Shown here: in pieces, positions 27,282 to 36,398 of the stretch | Layout: every line of letters starts with the position of its first letter | Position numbering within the stretch: position 1 is the stretch's first letter | Assembly: GCF_030534335.1 (NCBI RefSeq) | Contig: NZ_CP130565.1 | Location: forward strand, 1,633,501-1,697,500 | Direction: 5' to 3' | Origin: Marivirga harenae | Lineage (GTDB): Bacteria; Bacteroidota; Bacteroidia; Cytophagales; Cyclobacteriaceae | DNA: 64,000 nt | Program-made: the position numbers and the translations under genes | The notes under the pieces: generated by a model | What the model was told of the DNA's origin: nothing | Databases searched by the model: none | The model's input: only the letters and a program-made list of their open reading frames with translations

Positions 27282-28190
27282 ATGTCAATACTTTTTAGTG
27301 ATTTTAAGGAATGGAAAGAATACTGTGAGAAAAAGAATGTTAAGCTTTTTGAGCCAGTATTGGAATACGAAAAAGATCAAAAGGATAAAGATGCTGATTT
27401 TGTCTGGGAAAATTTGCAGAAAGCCTACGATGTTATGCGAGATGCGGTTAAGACTGGCCTTGAAGAGGATATGCAGTCACGCTCTGGAATGATAAATAAT
27501 GGAGCAAAGAAAGTTTACCAAAATCCGTTAACTGTATTAGATCCAAATTTCCAGAAACTAATTGCACGGGCGCTAGCAGCAAAAGAAGTAAATTCCTGTA
27601 TGGGGAGAGTTGTGGCTGCCCCAACTGCTGGAGCAAGTGGTATTTTGCCTGGCACTATGTTTACCTTGCAAGAAATTCATGGATTGGAAGACAGAAAGAT
27701 TCTAGAAGGGTTGTTGGTTGGTGCCGGAATAGCTTTAATCATCGAACAGAAGGCATCCTTAGCTGGTGCTGTTGGTGGATGTCAGGCAGAAACAGGAAGT
27801 GCTGCAGCAATGGCATCAGGAGCTATTGTTTATTGTTTAGGTGGTGATACTGATCAGGTTTTTAACGCAGTTGCTATAACCATTCAATGTATGTTAGGCT
27901 TGGTATGTGACCCGGTTGCAGGTTTAGTTGAGGTTCCATGCGTGGTAAGAAATGCCAGTGCTGCTGCGATAGCTAATTCTTCCGCGCAAATTGCTTTGTC
28001 AAATGTAAGTGGCGTTATTCCCGTAGATGAGTGCGTGGACGCTTTGGGAGAAGTAGGACAGAGCATGGAAACTAAATATAAAGAGACAGCGATGGGAGGT
28101 TTAGCCATGACATTGACCGGGCAAAACATTTCTAAAAAAGTTTTGATTCAGGATATTGAAATGCTTCCGGATGAAGATGAAAATGATTGA
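27282..28190 (+). CDS. sdaAA: L-serine ammonia-lyase, iron-sulfur dependent, alpha subunit
   Basis: A 302-residue protein with the SDH-alpha core: A-A-P-T-A-G-A-S-G-I-L-P-G, G-A-V-G-G-C-Q-A-E-T-G-S-A-A-A-M, and G-L-V-C-D-P-V-A-G-L-V-E-V-P-C. The three cysteines shown are the likely ligands of the [4Fe-4S] cluster that activates serine. It deaminates L-serine to pyruvate. A separate beta-subunit gene is expected elsewhere, and none is seen here. It converges on the Ca2+/Na+ exchanger gene, with 5 bp between the stops. Confidence 0.9.
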   Translation: MSILFSDFKEWKEYCEKKNVKLFEPVLEYEKDQKDKDADFVWENLQKAYDVMRDAVKTGLEEDMQSRSGMINNGAKKVYQNPLTVLDPNFQKLIARALAAKEVNSCMGRVVAAPTAGASGILPGTMFTLQEIHGLEDRKILEGLLVGAGIALIIEQKASLAGAVGGCQAETGSAAAMASGAIVYCLGGDTDQVFNAVAITIQCMLGLVCDPVAGLVEVPCVVRNASAAAIANSSAQIALSNVSGVIPVDECVDALGEVGQSMETKYKETAMGGLAMTLTGQNISKKVLIQDIEMLPDEDEND

Positions 28191-28195
28191 CAGCC

Positions 28196-29152
28196 TTAGG
28201 TGATTACATTAATTGTATAGTAAACATATATTCCCAATAGAATTAGGCCTTCATAGCGATCGACTATTTTATTGAGCGCCATAAACGGGAGTATCAGTAA
28301 GGTGATGCCCATCATCCATATCATATCGGAATTAATTATTACGTCACTTACTTCAATTTCAGCTATTAAACTAGTGATACCTAAAATTGACAGGATATTG
28401 AAGATGTTGGAGCCCATTAAGTTACCTAGGGCCATATCGGTTTCCTTTTTAAAAGCTGCTACTACTGAAGTTACCAATTCTGGTAAACTAGTACCCAATG
28501 CCACTACCGTTATTCCCACTATTCGCTCACTAATCCCCATGTAAATCGCTAAATCCTTGGCGCTGTTAACGAACCAATCAGAACCAAAATAAAGTCCTGC
28601 TCCTCCAATAAGGATCAAGGATACATCTTTAAGCATGTTTTTTGTTGAGCCAGCAGTAGGCGCTTCAACTTCAATTCCTAAATCTTCCGGACTGATGTGT
28701 TTTTTCCTTGACCTACGAATAATAAAGATAACATACAAGGCTAGAAGCAAAATGAATCCTAGACCCTCGTGGTCATTAACAAATCCTTCCTGAACTAGGA
28801 AGTAAAGTAGTATTGTGCAGCCCATCGTCATAGGCCAATCAATTTTGATTGAATCAGAATTAACGGGAATAGGTGCAATAAGAGCGGTTACTCCTAGTAC
28901 TAATGCAAGATTGCAGATGTTTGAGCCTATCACATTGCCCATGGTGATATCTGGACTCCCAGCTAGTGCTGCTTGAATACTAATTAATAATTCGGGTGAA
29001 GATGTTCCAAATGCCACAATAGTAACACCAACAACCAAGGGGGACATTTTGAGCCTCAAAGCAATTCTTGAGGCCCCGCGGACTAATAATTCTCCACCGA
29101 GAATTAAAACAGCTAAGCCGACAAAAAGCAATATGGTATTTGACAATGGCAT
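28196..29152 (-). CDS. Calcium/sodium antiporter (CaCA family, YrbG type)
   Basis: A 318-residue membrane protein with about ten helices and the two inverted alpha repeats of the family: G-T-S-S-P-E-L with G-S-N-I-C-N (first), and G-T-S-L-P-E-L with G-S-N-I-F-N (second). The acidic residues of these motifs bind Ca2+ or Na+. It exchanges cations across the inner membrane. It starts 3 bp after the upp stop, so the two are one unit. Confidence 0.92.
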   Translation of the reverse strand: MPLSNTILLFVGLAVLILGGELLVRGASRIALRLKMSPLVVGVTIVAFGTSSPELLISIQAALAGSPDITMGNVIGSNICNLALVLGVTALIAPIPVNSDSIKIDWPMTMGCTILLYFLVQEGFVNDHEGLGFILLLALYVIFIIRRSRKKHISPEDLGIEVEAPTAGSTKNMLKDVSLILIGGAGLYFGSDWFVNSAKDLAIYMGISERIVGITVVALGTSLPELVTSVVAAFKKETDMALGNLMGSNIFNILSILGITSLIAEIEVSDVIINSDMIWMMGITLLILPFMALNKIVDRYEGLILLGIYVYYTINVIT

Positions 29153-29155
29153 TTA

Positions 29156-29806
29156 CTATTGTGTATGTTTTTGACCAAAACTTAAATCTCCCGCATCTCC
29201 TAAACCCGGTAAAATATAGGCTTTTTCATTGAGTTCTCGATCTAATGAGCCTAAATAAATATCATATTCACCTCTAATATTTTCACTGATGAATTTCACT
29301 CCTTCTGGCGTTCCAATGGCGGCCGCGATAATAATTCTTTCTGGTCTTGCTAATTTTGTAATGTGCTCTATCGCTGTAATTAGAGATTTTCCTGTAGCAA
29401 GCATCGGGTCGGCTAATATTAAAGTCCTGTCATTTAATGGAGGTAGGGCCTCATATCCCATTTCAATTGTGAAATTGTTGCTGTCAGAGTGTTTTCTATA
29501 TGCTCCTATGAATCCGGAGTCAGAGTGGTCAAAAATATTGAGGAAGCCCTGATGAAAAGGTAATCCTGCTCTCAATACGCTCACTATTACTGGGAAATCG
29601 TGCATGAGAGCCACTTGGGTTTCCTCTAAGGGGGTTTGTATTGGCTTTTGCTGAAAGTATAAGGATTTTGATATTTCATATGCTAACAATTCAGCCACTC
29701 TTTCAAGGTTTCTTCTGAATCTATAGCGGTCTTTCTGAATATCGACTTCTCTCAACTCAGCTAAAAAATGGTTCGCAATGCTATTTTCTTTGTCTAAAAT
29801 GTACAT
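29156..29806 (-). CDS. upp: Uracil phosphoribosyltransferase
   Basis: A 216-residue protein with the PRTase PRPP loop L-A-D-P-M-L-A-T-G-K-S and the substrate region V-S-V-L-R-A-G-L-P-F-H-Q-G. The C-terminus has P-G-L-G-D-A-G-D-L-S-F-G, which binds uracil in this family. It converts uracil and PRPP to UMP (pyrimidine salvage). It is the first gene of a two-gene unit with the Ca2+/Na+ exchanger. Confidence 0.93.
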   Translation of the reverse strand: MYILDKENSIANHFLAELREVDIQKDRYRFRRNLERVAELLAYEISKSLYFQQKPIQTPLEETQVALMHDFPVIVSVLRAGLPFHQGFLNIFDHSDSGFIGAYRKHSDSNNFTIEMGYEALPPLNDRTLILADPMLATGKSLITAIEHITKLARPERIIIAAAIGTPEGVKFISENIRGEYDIYLGSLDRELNEKAYILPGLGDAGDLSFGQKHTQ

Positions 29807-29926
29807 TTGTGCAATTAGGTTGACAATAATTTAAGCAAAAACTAAATATAATTTTATTTTTTAAGAAAAAAATTAAAAAATGGAAATATCCCTTACACTA
29901 ATTTCTTTTCTGCTCTTAAAAGATTT

Positions 29927-29934
29927 TAACTTTG
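29927..29934 (+). promoter_or_regulatory. Sigma-A -7 element (TAACTTTG) of the M42 peptidase gene
   Basis: An exact TAnnTTTG match five bases before the ATG at 29940. A transcript from it would start at or next to the start codon. Confidence 0.6.
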
Positions 29935-29939
29935 CGTGA

Positions 29940-30860
29940 ATGACAGATTATAGACTACTTCAGCAATTGTGTAGTATTCACGCTCCGTCTGGAGAAGAAT
30001 ACATGATAAAGAACTTTTTACTTCAATATATCAAGAAAAACCAAACTGATTGGAAGGTAAAACCGAAAATCTATCAGGGGGAAGATTTCCAAGATTGTTT
30101 AGTCTTGGTTTTTGGAGAACCTAGAGCTGCGGTTTTTGCACATATGGATTCTGTTGGTTTTTCTGTAAGGTATGAAAATCAATTAGTTCCTATTGGAGGC
30201 CCGGAGGCCAAAAATGGGTATAAACTGAAAGGTGAGGATTCACTCGGACCTATTGCGTGTGAAATAGAGATCAATAAAGAAAACCAAACTTTTTACAAAT
30301 TTGGAAGAGGGATTGATAGAGGGGCAAGTTTGACTTTTGAATGCGATTTTAGAGAAACTGAAGATTATGTTCAATCTTGTTATTTAGATAATAGATTGGG
30401 TATTTTCAACTGTCTGAAATTGGCAGAGACTTTAGAAAATGGTATGATCGTATTTTCTGCGTATGAAGAACATGGTGGAGGAACAGTACCTTTTTTAGCC
30501 AAGTTTATGGTGGAAAAATATGGTGTTCACCAAGCGCTGATCTCGGACATCACATGGGTAACTGAAGGTGTAAAACACGGAGAAGGAGTTGCTATTTCGA
30601 TGCGAGATCGCAATGTGCCAAGGCAATCCTTTGTTCAAATGATCATCAACATGGCTGAAAATTCAGATATTCCTTTTCAACTAGAAGTAGAAGCAAGTGG
30701 AGGGAGTGATGGCCGCGAGCTCCAAGAATCTCCGTATCCAATCGATTGGTGTTTCATAGGGGCGCCAGAGGATAATGTGCATTCTCCAGATGAAAAAGTC
30801 CACAAAAATGACATTCAGTCAATGTTGTCTATGTATCAATTTCTAATGAGTGAATTATAA
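29940..30860 (+). CDS. M42 family metallo-aminopeptidase
   Basis: A 306-residue protein of the M42 (glutamyl aminopeptidase / endoglucanase M) family: S-I-H-A-P-S-G-E-E-Y near the N-terminus, A-H-M-D-S-V-G-F (metal His and Asp), S-C-Y-L-D-N-R-L-G (bridging Asp), A-Y-E-E-H-G-G (catalytic and metal Glu), and a C-terminal N-V-H-S-P-D-E-K metal His. It is cytoplasmic, with no signal. It is slightly shorter than the usual 340-360 residues. hpt follows within 1 bp. Confidence 0.88.
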   Translation: MTDYRLLQQLCSIHAPSGEEYMIKNFLLQYIKKNQTDWKVKPKIYQGEDFQDCLVLVFGEPRAAVFAHMDSVGFSVRYENQLVPIGGPEAKNGYKLKGEDSLGPIACEIEINKENQTFYKFGRGIDRGASLTFECDFRETEDYVQSCYLDNRLGIFNCLKLAETLENGMIVFSAYEEHGGGTVPFLAKFMVEKYGVHQALISDITWVTEGVKHGEGVAISMRDRNVPRQSFVQMIINMAENSDIPFQLEVEASGGSDGRELQESPYPIDWCFIGAPEDNVHSPDEKVHKNDIQSMLSMYQFLMSEL

Positions 30861-30861
30861 C

Positions 30862-31389
30862 ATGCTTAAAATTTTAGATAAGGAATTCGTGCCATACATA
30901 TCTGCTGAGGATATCCAAAGCAGGATTAAAGAAATGGGTGCTAAAATTAGTACAAGTTATAAGGGCACAAAGCCACTATTGATTAGCGTTTTAAATGGCT
31001 CCTTTATTTTTACAGCTGATTTGATTAGAACTATTGACACTCCAATTGAAGTCACTTTTATTCGCGTGGCTTCCTACGAGGCATTGAAAACGACAGGAAA
31101 AGTCAGGGAAATATTGGGATTGACCGAAAACGTTTTTGGTAGAGATATATTGATTTTGGAAGACATTGTTGATACTGGTACAACCTTGCAGCATCTTTCA
31201 GAAGCTTTTCAAGACCTGGGTACGAAATCTATAAAGGTAGCTACTTTATTACATAAACCTGATGCTCAGGAAAAAGCATCAAAGCCCGATTTTGTAGGTT
31301 TCGAAATTCCCAATAAATTCGTCATTGGTTTTGGCTTGGATTATGAAGGAATGGGTCGAGAGTTAAAAGAAATTTATCAGTTGGCATAA
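30862..31389 (+). CDS. hpt: Hypoxanthine phosphoribosyltransferase
   Basis: About 175 residues from the ATG at 30862 (an in-frame ATG at 30850 would overlap the M42 gene). The PRPP-binding loop is L-I-L-E-D-I-V-D-T-G-T-T, and the N-terminal L-L-I-S-V-L-N-G-S-F-I-F is typical of HPRT. It salvages hypoxanthine and guanine to IMP and GMP. It is followed by a 275-bp spacer and then adk and obgE. Confidence 0.93.
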   Translation: MLKILDKEFVPYISAEDIQSRIKEMGAKISTSYKGTKPLLISVLNGSFIFTADLIRTIDTPIEVTFIRVASYEALKTTGKVREILGLTENVFGRDILILEDIVDTGTTLQHLSEAFQDLGTKSIKVATLLHKPDAQEKASKPDFVGFEIPNKFVIGFGLDYEGMGRELKEIYQLA

Positions 31390-31535
31390 GACCTAAAATG
31401 AATGAATTTTACCAAAACCAAGGTTTAATATTCGAGAATCAAATTTCTAATATAGAAATAAAAATATCAGTGGCCTCTTTCTGAGAATTTGAGTGAGATC
31501 AAAGACAAATTTGGCAATTTTAATCATAAATCTTT

Positions 31536-31543
31536 TATATTTG
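31536..31543 (+). promoter_or_regulatory. Sigma-A promoter (TATATTTG) of adk
   Basis: An exact TAnnTTTG match with a TTG about 22 bp upstream (31511) as a possible -33 element. It predicts a leader of about 115 bases before adk, unusually long for this window. No riboswitch fold is obvious in it. Confidence 0.5.
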
Positions 31544-31664
31544 ATTTTCTATAATGTGAAAACTAATACTTTTTTTCACAGAAAATTATGATTTAGTACT
31601 GAGTATAAAGAAGTTACAGTTTTACTAAGATAAAGGCCTAATAGGCTCTATTTAAAATACAATC

Positions 31665-32243
31665 ATGTTAAATATTATATTGTTTGGCCCTCCCGGAGCA
31701 GGGAAAGGTACACAAAGTGAAAAAATTATCGATAAATACAAATTAACCCATATTGCAACAGGAGATTTATTTCGTAAGCATTTGGGAGAAGGAACCGATT
31801 TAGGAAAACTAGCCCAGAAATATATGGATGAAGGCAATTTGGTTCCTGATGAAGTGGTGATCGGTATGGTGGATGAAAAAATTAAAGATACTCAAGCGAG
31901 TAGTAGTGGGTATATCTTTGATGGCTTCCCAAGGACAGTTCCACAAGCAAAGGCATTAGATACTTTGTTAGAAGAAAAAGGCGAGAAGATTGCCGGAATG
32001 ATTGCTTTAGATGTTCCCGAAGAAGAATTGAAGAAGAGAATTAAGGAGAGAGGTAAAACTTCAGGGAGAGCGGATGATCAGGAAGAAGCTAAAATTGAAA
32101 ACCGTATAAAAGTTTATAAAGATGAGACTTTACCTGTTGCCAATTATTATGATGGTGAAGGAAAGTATGCGAAAATCCATGGGGTAGGGACTATAGATGA
32201 GATTTTTAATAAAATATCAAGTGAAATTGACCGATTAAAATAA
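31665..32243 (+). CDS. adk: Adenylate kinase
   Basis: A 192-residue protein with the P-loop G-P-P-G-A-G-K-G-T (residues 8-16), H-I-A-T-G-D-L-F-R, G-Y-I-F-D-G-F-P-R-T and the short lid variant (G-K-T-S-G-R-A-D-D). The short-lid form is common in Bacteroidota. It converts ATP and AMP to 2 ADP. A terminator separates it from obgE. Confidence 0.97.
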   Translation: MLNIILFGPPGAGKGTQSEKIIDKYKLTHIATGDLFRKHLGEGTDLGKLAQKYMDEGNLVPDEVVIGMVDEKIKDTQASSSGYIFDGFPRTVPQAKALDTLLEEKGEKIAGMIALDVPEEELKKRIKERGKTSGRADDQEEAKIENRIKVYKDETLPVANYYDGEGKYAKIHGVGTIDEIFNKISSEIDRLK

Positions 32244-32261
32244 TTTAAATTTCATTTTTAA

Positions 32262-32297
32262 GGGAGCCGGCTAATTCATAATTGGTCGGCTTTTTTA
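32262..32297 (+). terminator. Rho-independent terminator after adk
   Basis: The stem AGCCGGCTAATT / AATTGGTCGGCT (with G-T pairs) around a 3-base loop, followed by six T residues. Confidence 0.8.
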
Positions 32298-32316
32298 TTT
32301 CCTGCCTAAATTAAAC

Positions 32317-32324
32317 TAAATTTG
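32317..32324 (+). promoter_or_regulatory. Sigma-A -7 element (TAAATTTG) of obgE
   Basis: An exact TAnnTTTG match 19 bp before the obgE ATG and just after the adk terminator, so obgE is transcribed separately. Confidence 0.55.
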
Positions 32325-32343
32325 CGCCTTAAAATTTAGTCCC

Positions 32344-33336
32344 ATGGCCAATCCCAATTTTATTGATTACGTTAAATTTTGCTCTCGTTCCGGAAAGGGG
32401 GGTGCAGGTGCTGTTTCCATGCGAAGAGAAAAGCATGTTCCCAAGGGCGGGCCAGATGGAGGAAATGGTGGTCGCGGTGGTAGTATTATTTTACGCGGTA
32501 GTTCACAATTATGGACGCTGCTTCACTTAAAGTACAAAAAGCACGTAATAGCCGATGCTGGAGCCCCAGGTGGAGGTGCAAGAAGTTCAGGTGCTGATGG
32601 AGCTGACGTTATTTTAGAAGTACCTTTGGGAACTGTTGCAAGGGAAGCCGAGTCTGGTGTGGTGAGATTTGAAATCACCGAAGAGGGAGAAGAAAAAATA
32701 TTAACCGAAGGCGGAAGAGGTGGTCTGGGGAATGCCAATTTTAAAACAGCTACTAATCAAACGCCTCGATATGCACAGCCAGGAGAAGACGGACAAGAAG
32801 AGTGGATCATTCTTGAGCTAAAGTTGTTGGCTGATGTTGGATTAGTTGGTTTTCCTAATGCTGGTAAAAGTACTTTACTATCTGTTGTTTCTGCTGCAAA
32901 GCCAGAAATAGCAGATTATGCGTTTACGACACTTACACCAAATCTAGGGGTGATTCCGTATCGTGATCATAAATCTTTTGTAATGGCAGATATTCCAGGA
33001 ATCATTGAAGGCGCGGCAGCAGGAAAAGGATTGGGAACTCGATTTTTGAGACATATCGAAAGAAACTCCATTCTACTTTTTATGATTCCTGCTGATAGCA
33101 AGGACGTCAAGAAGGAATACCAGATTTTGATTAACGAATTGAAAGAGTATAATCCGGAATTGTTGGATAAAAACAGGCTATTGGCAATCACAAAGTCAGA
33201 TTTATTGGATGACGAGCTTATGGGAGAATTAAAGCAAGAGTTGCCCAAAGACTTACCTTTTATTTTCATTTCTTCATTAACTCAATTTAACGTGAGTGAG
33301 CTTAAAGATATGATTTGGAAGGCTTTAAACGCATAA
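32344..33336 (+). CDS. obgE: GTPase ObgE/CgtA
   Basis: A 330-residue protein with the glycine-rich Obg fold (residues 2-158: F-I-D-Y-V-K-F ... [12 protein letters not shown]), then the G domain with G1 G-F-P-N-A-G-K-S-T (near residue 168), G3 D-I-P-G-I-I-E-G-A and G4 T-K-S-D. It lacks the extended C-terminal domain, as usual in Bacteroidota. It helps 50S ribosome assembly and stringent control. Confidence 0.97.
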   Translation: MANPNFIDYVKFCSRSGKGGAGAVSMRREKHVPKGGPDGGNGGRGGSIILRGSSQLWTLLHLKYKKHVIADAGAPGGGARSSGADGADVILEVPLGTVAREAESGVVRFEITEEGEEKILTEGGRGGLGNANFKTATNQTPRYAQPGEDGQEEWIILELKLLADVGLVGFPNAGKSTLLSVVSAAKPEIADYAFTTLTPNLGVIPYRDHKSFVMADIPGIIEGAAAGKGLGTRFLRHIERNSILLFMIPADSKDVKKEYQILINELKEYNPELLDKNRLLAITKSDLLDDELMGELKQELPKDLPFIFISSLTQFNVSELKDMIWKALNA

Positions 33337-33378
33337 TGTCATCTTGTCAGTGAACTGTCATTTGGCAAACTCCTTGTT
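33337..33378 (+). promoter_or_regulatory. Candidate sigma-54-like promoter with TGTCA repeats before grpE
   Basis: Three TGTCA copies (33337, 33345, 33356) precede TGGCA (33363-33367) and, after exactly six bases, TTGTT (33374-33378). The spacing matches the -24/-12 RpoN pattern TGGCA-N6-TTGCW, with T in place of the -12 C. No TAnnTTTG element is present before grpE. Inference only. Confidence 0.35.
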
Positions 33379-33418
33379 CCTTAATGCTGAAAATTAGATA
33401 GAATAACATAATATAGTT

Positions 33419-34030
33419 ATGGCTAAAGAAGAATTAGACGAAAAAGAGTTAAATAAAGAAGCAGAAACTGCGGAAGATATAAAAGACGAGCAAAATGCTG
33501 AGGACGAAACTCAGGATAATAGGTCTGAAGAAGAAAAATCGGCAGAGGCAGAAGCTCAGGCGAAAGATGAAGAATTGTCAGATTTCGAGAAATTAGAAAT
33601 AGAACTGGCAGAGTCTAAGGATAAATTCTTAAGGCTATACTCCGAGTTTGAAAACTTTAGAAGAAGAAATGCCAAAGAAAGATTAGAGTTGGTTAAAAAT
33701 GCTTCGGAAGAGTTAATTTCAGACTTATTGCCAATCATGGATGATTTTGAAAGAGCAGAAAAATCTTTCGAGGATCAGTCAGAGAATGAGGCCGTGAAAG
33801 AAGGCTTTACGTTAATTAAGAATAAATTCGAGAAGACGCTAATCAACAAAGGCTTAAAGGCTATGGATAGTGACGCAGGGATAGAATTTGATCCTGAAAT
33901 TCATGAAGCTATAACCAAAATACCAGCTCCTGATGAAAAGTTGAAAGGTAAAGTGGTAGATGTAGTGGAAAAGGGATATCTATTGAACGATAAGGTAATT
34001 CGTTTTGCAAAAGTTGTAATAGGAGAATAA
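33419..34030 (+). CDS. grpE: Nucleotide exchange factor GrpE
   Basis: A 203-residue protein with an acidic, disordered N-terminus (residues 1-60, Glu/Asp rich), a long coiled-coil helix (about 60-105, F-L-R-L-Y-S-E-F-E-N-F-R-R-R) and the C-terminal beta-wing ending K-G-Y-L-L-N-D-K-V-I-R-F-A-K-V. It releases ADP from DnaK. It is directly upstream of dnaJ, while dnaK is not in the window. Its upstream region carries a sigma-54-like element rather than the usual -7 box. Confidence 0.95.
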   Translation: MAKEELDEKELNKEAETAEDIKDEQNAEDETQDNRSEEEKSAEAEAQAKDEELSDFEKLEIELAESKDKFLRLYSEFENFRRRNAKERLELVKNASEELISDLLPIMDDFERAEKSFEDQSENEAVKEGFTLIKNKFEKTLINKGLKAMDSDAGIEFDPEIHEAITKIPAPDEKLKGKVVDVVEKGYLLNDKVIRFAKVVIGE

Positions 34031-34134
34031 TTCAAGCCCGTGAGGCAATATATTGACCCGGAAACTAATGGGGGGTTGAGACTCAACAACAAATAAAAAA
34101 GATTTGTGGATTTAATATTTAGATTATAGATAAG

Positions 34135-35265
34135 ATGGCTAAAAGAGATTATTACGATATACTGGGTGTTAGCAAAGGAGCTTCGGATGCAGAGATAAAG
34201 AAGGCTTACCGGAAAGTAGCCATCAAATATCATCCTGATAAGAATCCTGATAACCCAGAAGCAGAAGATAAATTCAAGGAAGCGGCAGAAGCATATGAAG
34301 TTTTACGTGATCCGCAGAAGCGTCAGCGTTATGACCAGTTTGGTCATGAAGGTATGAAAGGCGGAGCAGGTGGCTTTGGTGGAGGAGGTATGAATATGGA
34401 AGATATTTTCTCTCAATTTGGTGACATCTTCGGTGGTGGCGGAGGTGGCGGCTTCGAAAGCTTTTTTGGTGGAGGCGGTGGTGGCCGCAGAAGTCGAGGT
34501 AGAAGAGGTTCCAATCTTCGCATCAAACTAAAATTAGATTTAAAAGAAATAGCTCATGGAGCTGAAAAGAAAATCAAGGTTAATCGTTTGGTATCAGCGG
34601 ATGGGGTTACTTATAAGAATTGTGATACCTGCGGGGGTTCAGGTCAAGTAAGAAGAGTAACCAATACCATGTTGGGGCAAATGGTTTCGGCTAGTACATG
34701 TCCAACTTGTCACGGTTCTGGTAAATTTATTGATAAAAAACCACCTCATGTGGATAATACAGGCCTTCAATCCAAAGAAGAGGTTATTTCTGTGAAAATC
34801 CCGGCCGGAGTTACTGATGGCATGCAATTATCCATGTCAGGAAAAGGTAATGAAGCACCAATGGGTGGAGCTGCAGGTGATCTGGTAATTTTGATTGAGG
34901 AAATAGAGCATGATGTATTGAAACGTGATGGTAACAATATCATCTACGATCTTTATGTCAATTTTGTGGATGCAGTATTGGGAACAACAGTTGAAGTCCC
35001 AACCATCGATGGCAAAGTAAAAATTAAGATCGAGACTGGTACCCAATCTGGAAAAATTTTAAGACTAAGAGGAAAAGGTGTGGGTGATGTAAATGGATAC
35101 GGAAGAGGTGACCAACTAATTCATGTGAACGTTTGGACGCCTAAGAAGGTATCGGATAATGAAAAAGAGATGCTAGAAAGCATGAGGGCTTCTGATAATT
35201 TCAGGCCTAATCCTACAAAAGCGGATAAAGGCTTTTTCGATAGAGTGAAGGAGTTTTTTAATTAA
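34135..35265 (+). CDS. dnaJ: Chaperone DnaJ (two zinc-motif variant)
   Basis: A 376-residue protein: J domain (residues 4-70, HPD at 33-35), long Gly/Phe region (about 75-122), then the central region and C-terminal substrate domains. Only two C-x-x-C-x-G-x-G motifs remain, C-D-T-C-G-G-S-G (C163, C166) and C-P-T-C-H-G-S-G (C189, C192). The usual first and fourth motifs are absent. This keeps zinc centre II and loses zinc centre I. It works with DnaK and the GrpE encoded 104 bp upstream. Confidence 0.95.
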   Translation: MAKRDYYDILGVSKGASDAEIKKAYRKVAIKYHPDKNPDNPEAEDKFKEAAEAYEVLRDPQKRQRYDQFGHEGMKGGAGGFGGGGMNMEDIFSQFGDIFGGGGGGGFESFFGGGGGGRRSRGRRGSNLRIKLKLDLKEIAHGAEKKIKVNRLVSADGVTYKNCDTCGGSGQVRRVTNTMLGQMVSASTCPTCHGSGKFIDKKPPHVDNTGLQSKEEVISVKIPAGVTDGMQLSMSGKGNEAPMGGAAGDLVILIEEIEHDVLKRDGNNIIYDLYVNFVDAVLGTTVEVPTIDGKVKIKIETGTQSGKILRLRGKGVGDVNGYGRGDQLIHVNVWTPKKVSDNEKEMLESMRASDNFRPNPTKADKGFFDRVKEFFN

Positions 35266-35411
35266 TTTCTCAATTTTTTTACTGCTTTTTTAATAAGACG
35301 GGACTACGGAGTATTTTCTAACCAAAATGCCCATAAAGCTGTTCTTATAGATATATCTTACCTTAAAGTGAAAGCTTCTCTGCTGTAAGAATCTGTATAA
35401 AAGTAGACATT

Positions 35412-35446
35412 AAGCCACTATTTCGCCAAGAGTAGTGGCTTTTTTG
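35412..35446 (+). terminator. Rho-independent terminator downstream of dnaJ
   Basis: The stem AAGCCACTA / TAGTGGCTT with a 12-base loop and a T-tract. It lies about 150 bp after the dnaJ stop, leaving room for a long 3' UTR or a small RNA between 35266 and 35411. Confidence 0.8.
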
Positions 35447-35492
35447 ATTTTACCAACAACTTATTGGTTAAAGAAGACGTAATAATCCCATT

Positions 35493-36398
35493 ATGAATAG
35501 GGTTCTTCGTTTTTCAGTATCATTTCTGGTCATACCTTTTTTAGCTTGCTCGGTTTTCGGGCAAGAACTTCACAAGCATTTTGAAATTACAGAATCAAAG
35601 GGCATAGATAAAATTGAATTGAAAGTTTCTACTAAGGCAGGAAATTCGTTTTTGAATGCAGTTAATAAAGATGAGCCAATCGTAATTTTGGGAGCCAGTG
35701 AAAATGACATTGCTGCCAGCTCTTTTAAGATATTAAAGAATAATAATACGCAAAAGGTAGATGCCCAATTGACTTGCAAAAGCCATATGGGATTGAACTT
35801 CACCGAATCCGTAGCGAATAGTTTCTTTTCATCTTCGGAGCAGCCTCACGATATTTGGCAAATTAATTTATCGGAACATCAAACGTTTGATTTGGATTTA
35901 AATTATTTAATGGGAGATGCAAATATTGATCTTAGTAGATTAGCCGTTGAACGTTTGAAAATTAATTCCGGAAGTGCTGACGTGAAGGTGAATTTCACAG
36001 AAAAGAAAATGAATAGTGTTGCCATGGATACTTTTTTTGTAAAAGTAAATTTTGGTAGTATTGAAGTTCATGATTTGAACTACACCATGGCAAGGGACAT
36101 TATTGCGGAAGTTGGCTTCGGTTCTATTTCAATAGATTGTGGAAATGATTGGAGAATAAACAGCAGAGTAAATGCTTCTGTTGGAGCTGGAAACTTGAAT
36201 ATTATTTTGCCCCCTGATGATGTTCCTATTATTATTAGAATACATAATTCCCCATTATGCAACATTAAGATGGCTCCAAATTTTGAGAAAATTGGTCATA
36301 ATGCCTTTGGCAATAAAGCTTATGCTAAAAATCCTGATGACAGTATGGAATTTATTTTGGATGTTGGTATGGGTAGTATCGTTTTTAAGAACAGATAA
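35493..36398 (+). CDS. Secreted toastrack-type (DUF4097/LiaF-like) protein
   Basis: A 301-residue protein with a signal peptide (cut near F-G-Q, residue 24). The C-terminal half consists of repeated beta strands of the form D-L-N-Y-L-M-G-D-A-N-I-D-L-S, K-I-N-S-G-S-A-D-V-K-V-N-F and V-G-A-G-N-L-N-I-I-L-P, characteristic of the toastrack beta-solenoid seen in LiaF and DUF4097 proteins. These often sense or adhere at the envelope. No partner sensor kinase is adjacent. Function is unknown. Confidence 0.65.
   Translation: MNRVLRFSVSFLVIPFLACSVFGQELHKHFEITESKGIDKIELKVSTKAGNSFLNAVNKDEPIVILGASENDIAASSFKILKNNNTQKVDAQLTCKSHMGLNFTESVANSFFSSSEQPHDIWQINLSEHQTFDLDLNYLMGDANIDLSRLAVERLKINSGSADVKVNFTEKKMNSVAMDTFFVKVNFGSIEVHDLNYTMARDIIAEVGFGSISIDCGNDWRINSRVNASVGAGNLNIILPPDDVPIIIRIHNSPLCNIKMAPNFEKIGHNAFGNKAYAKNPDDSMEFILDVGMGSIVFKNR

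Noticed and set aside
34639-35046. Minus-strand ORFs inside dnaJ
   Set aside because: They are frame shadows of dnaJ with no family signal.
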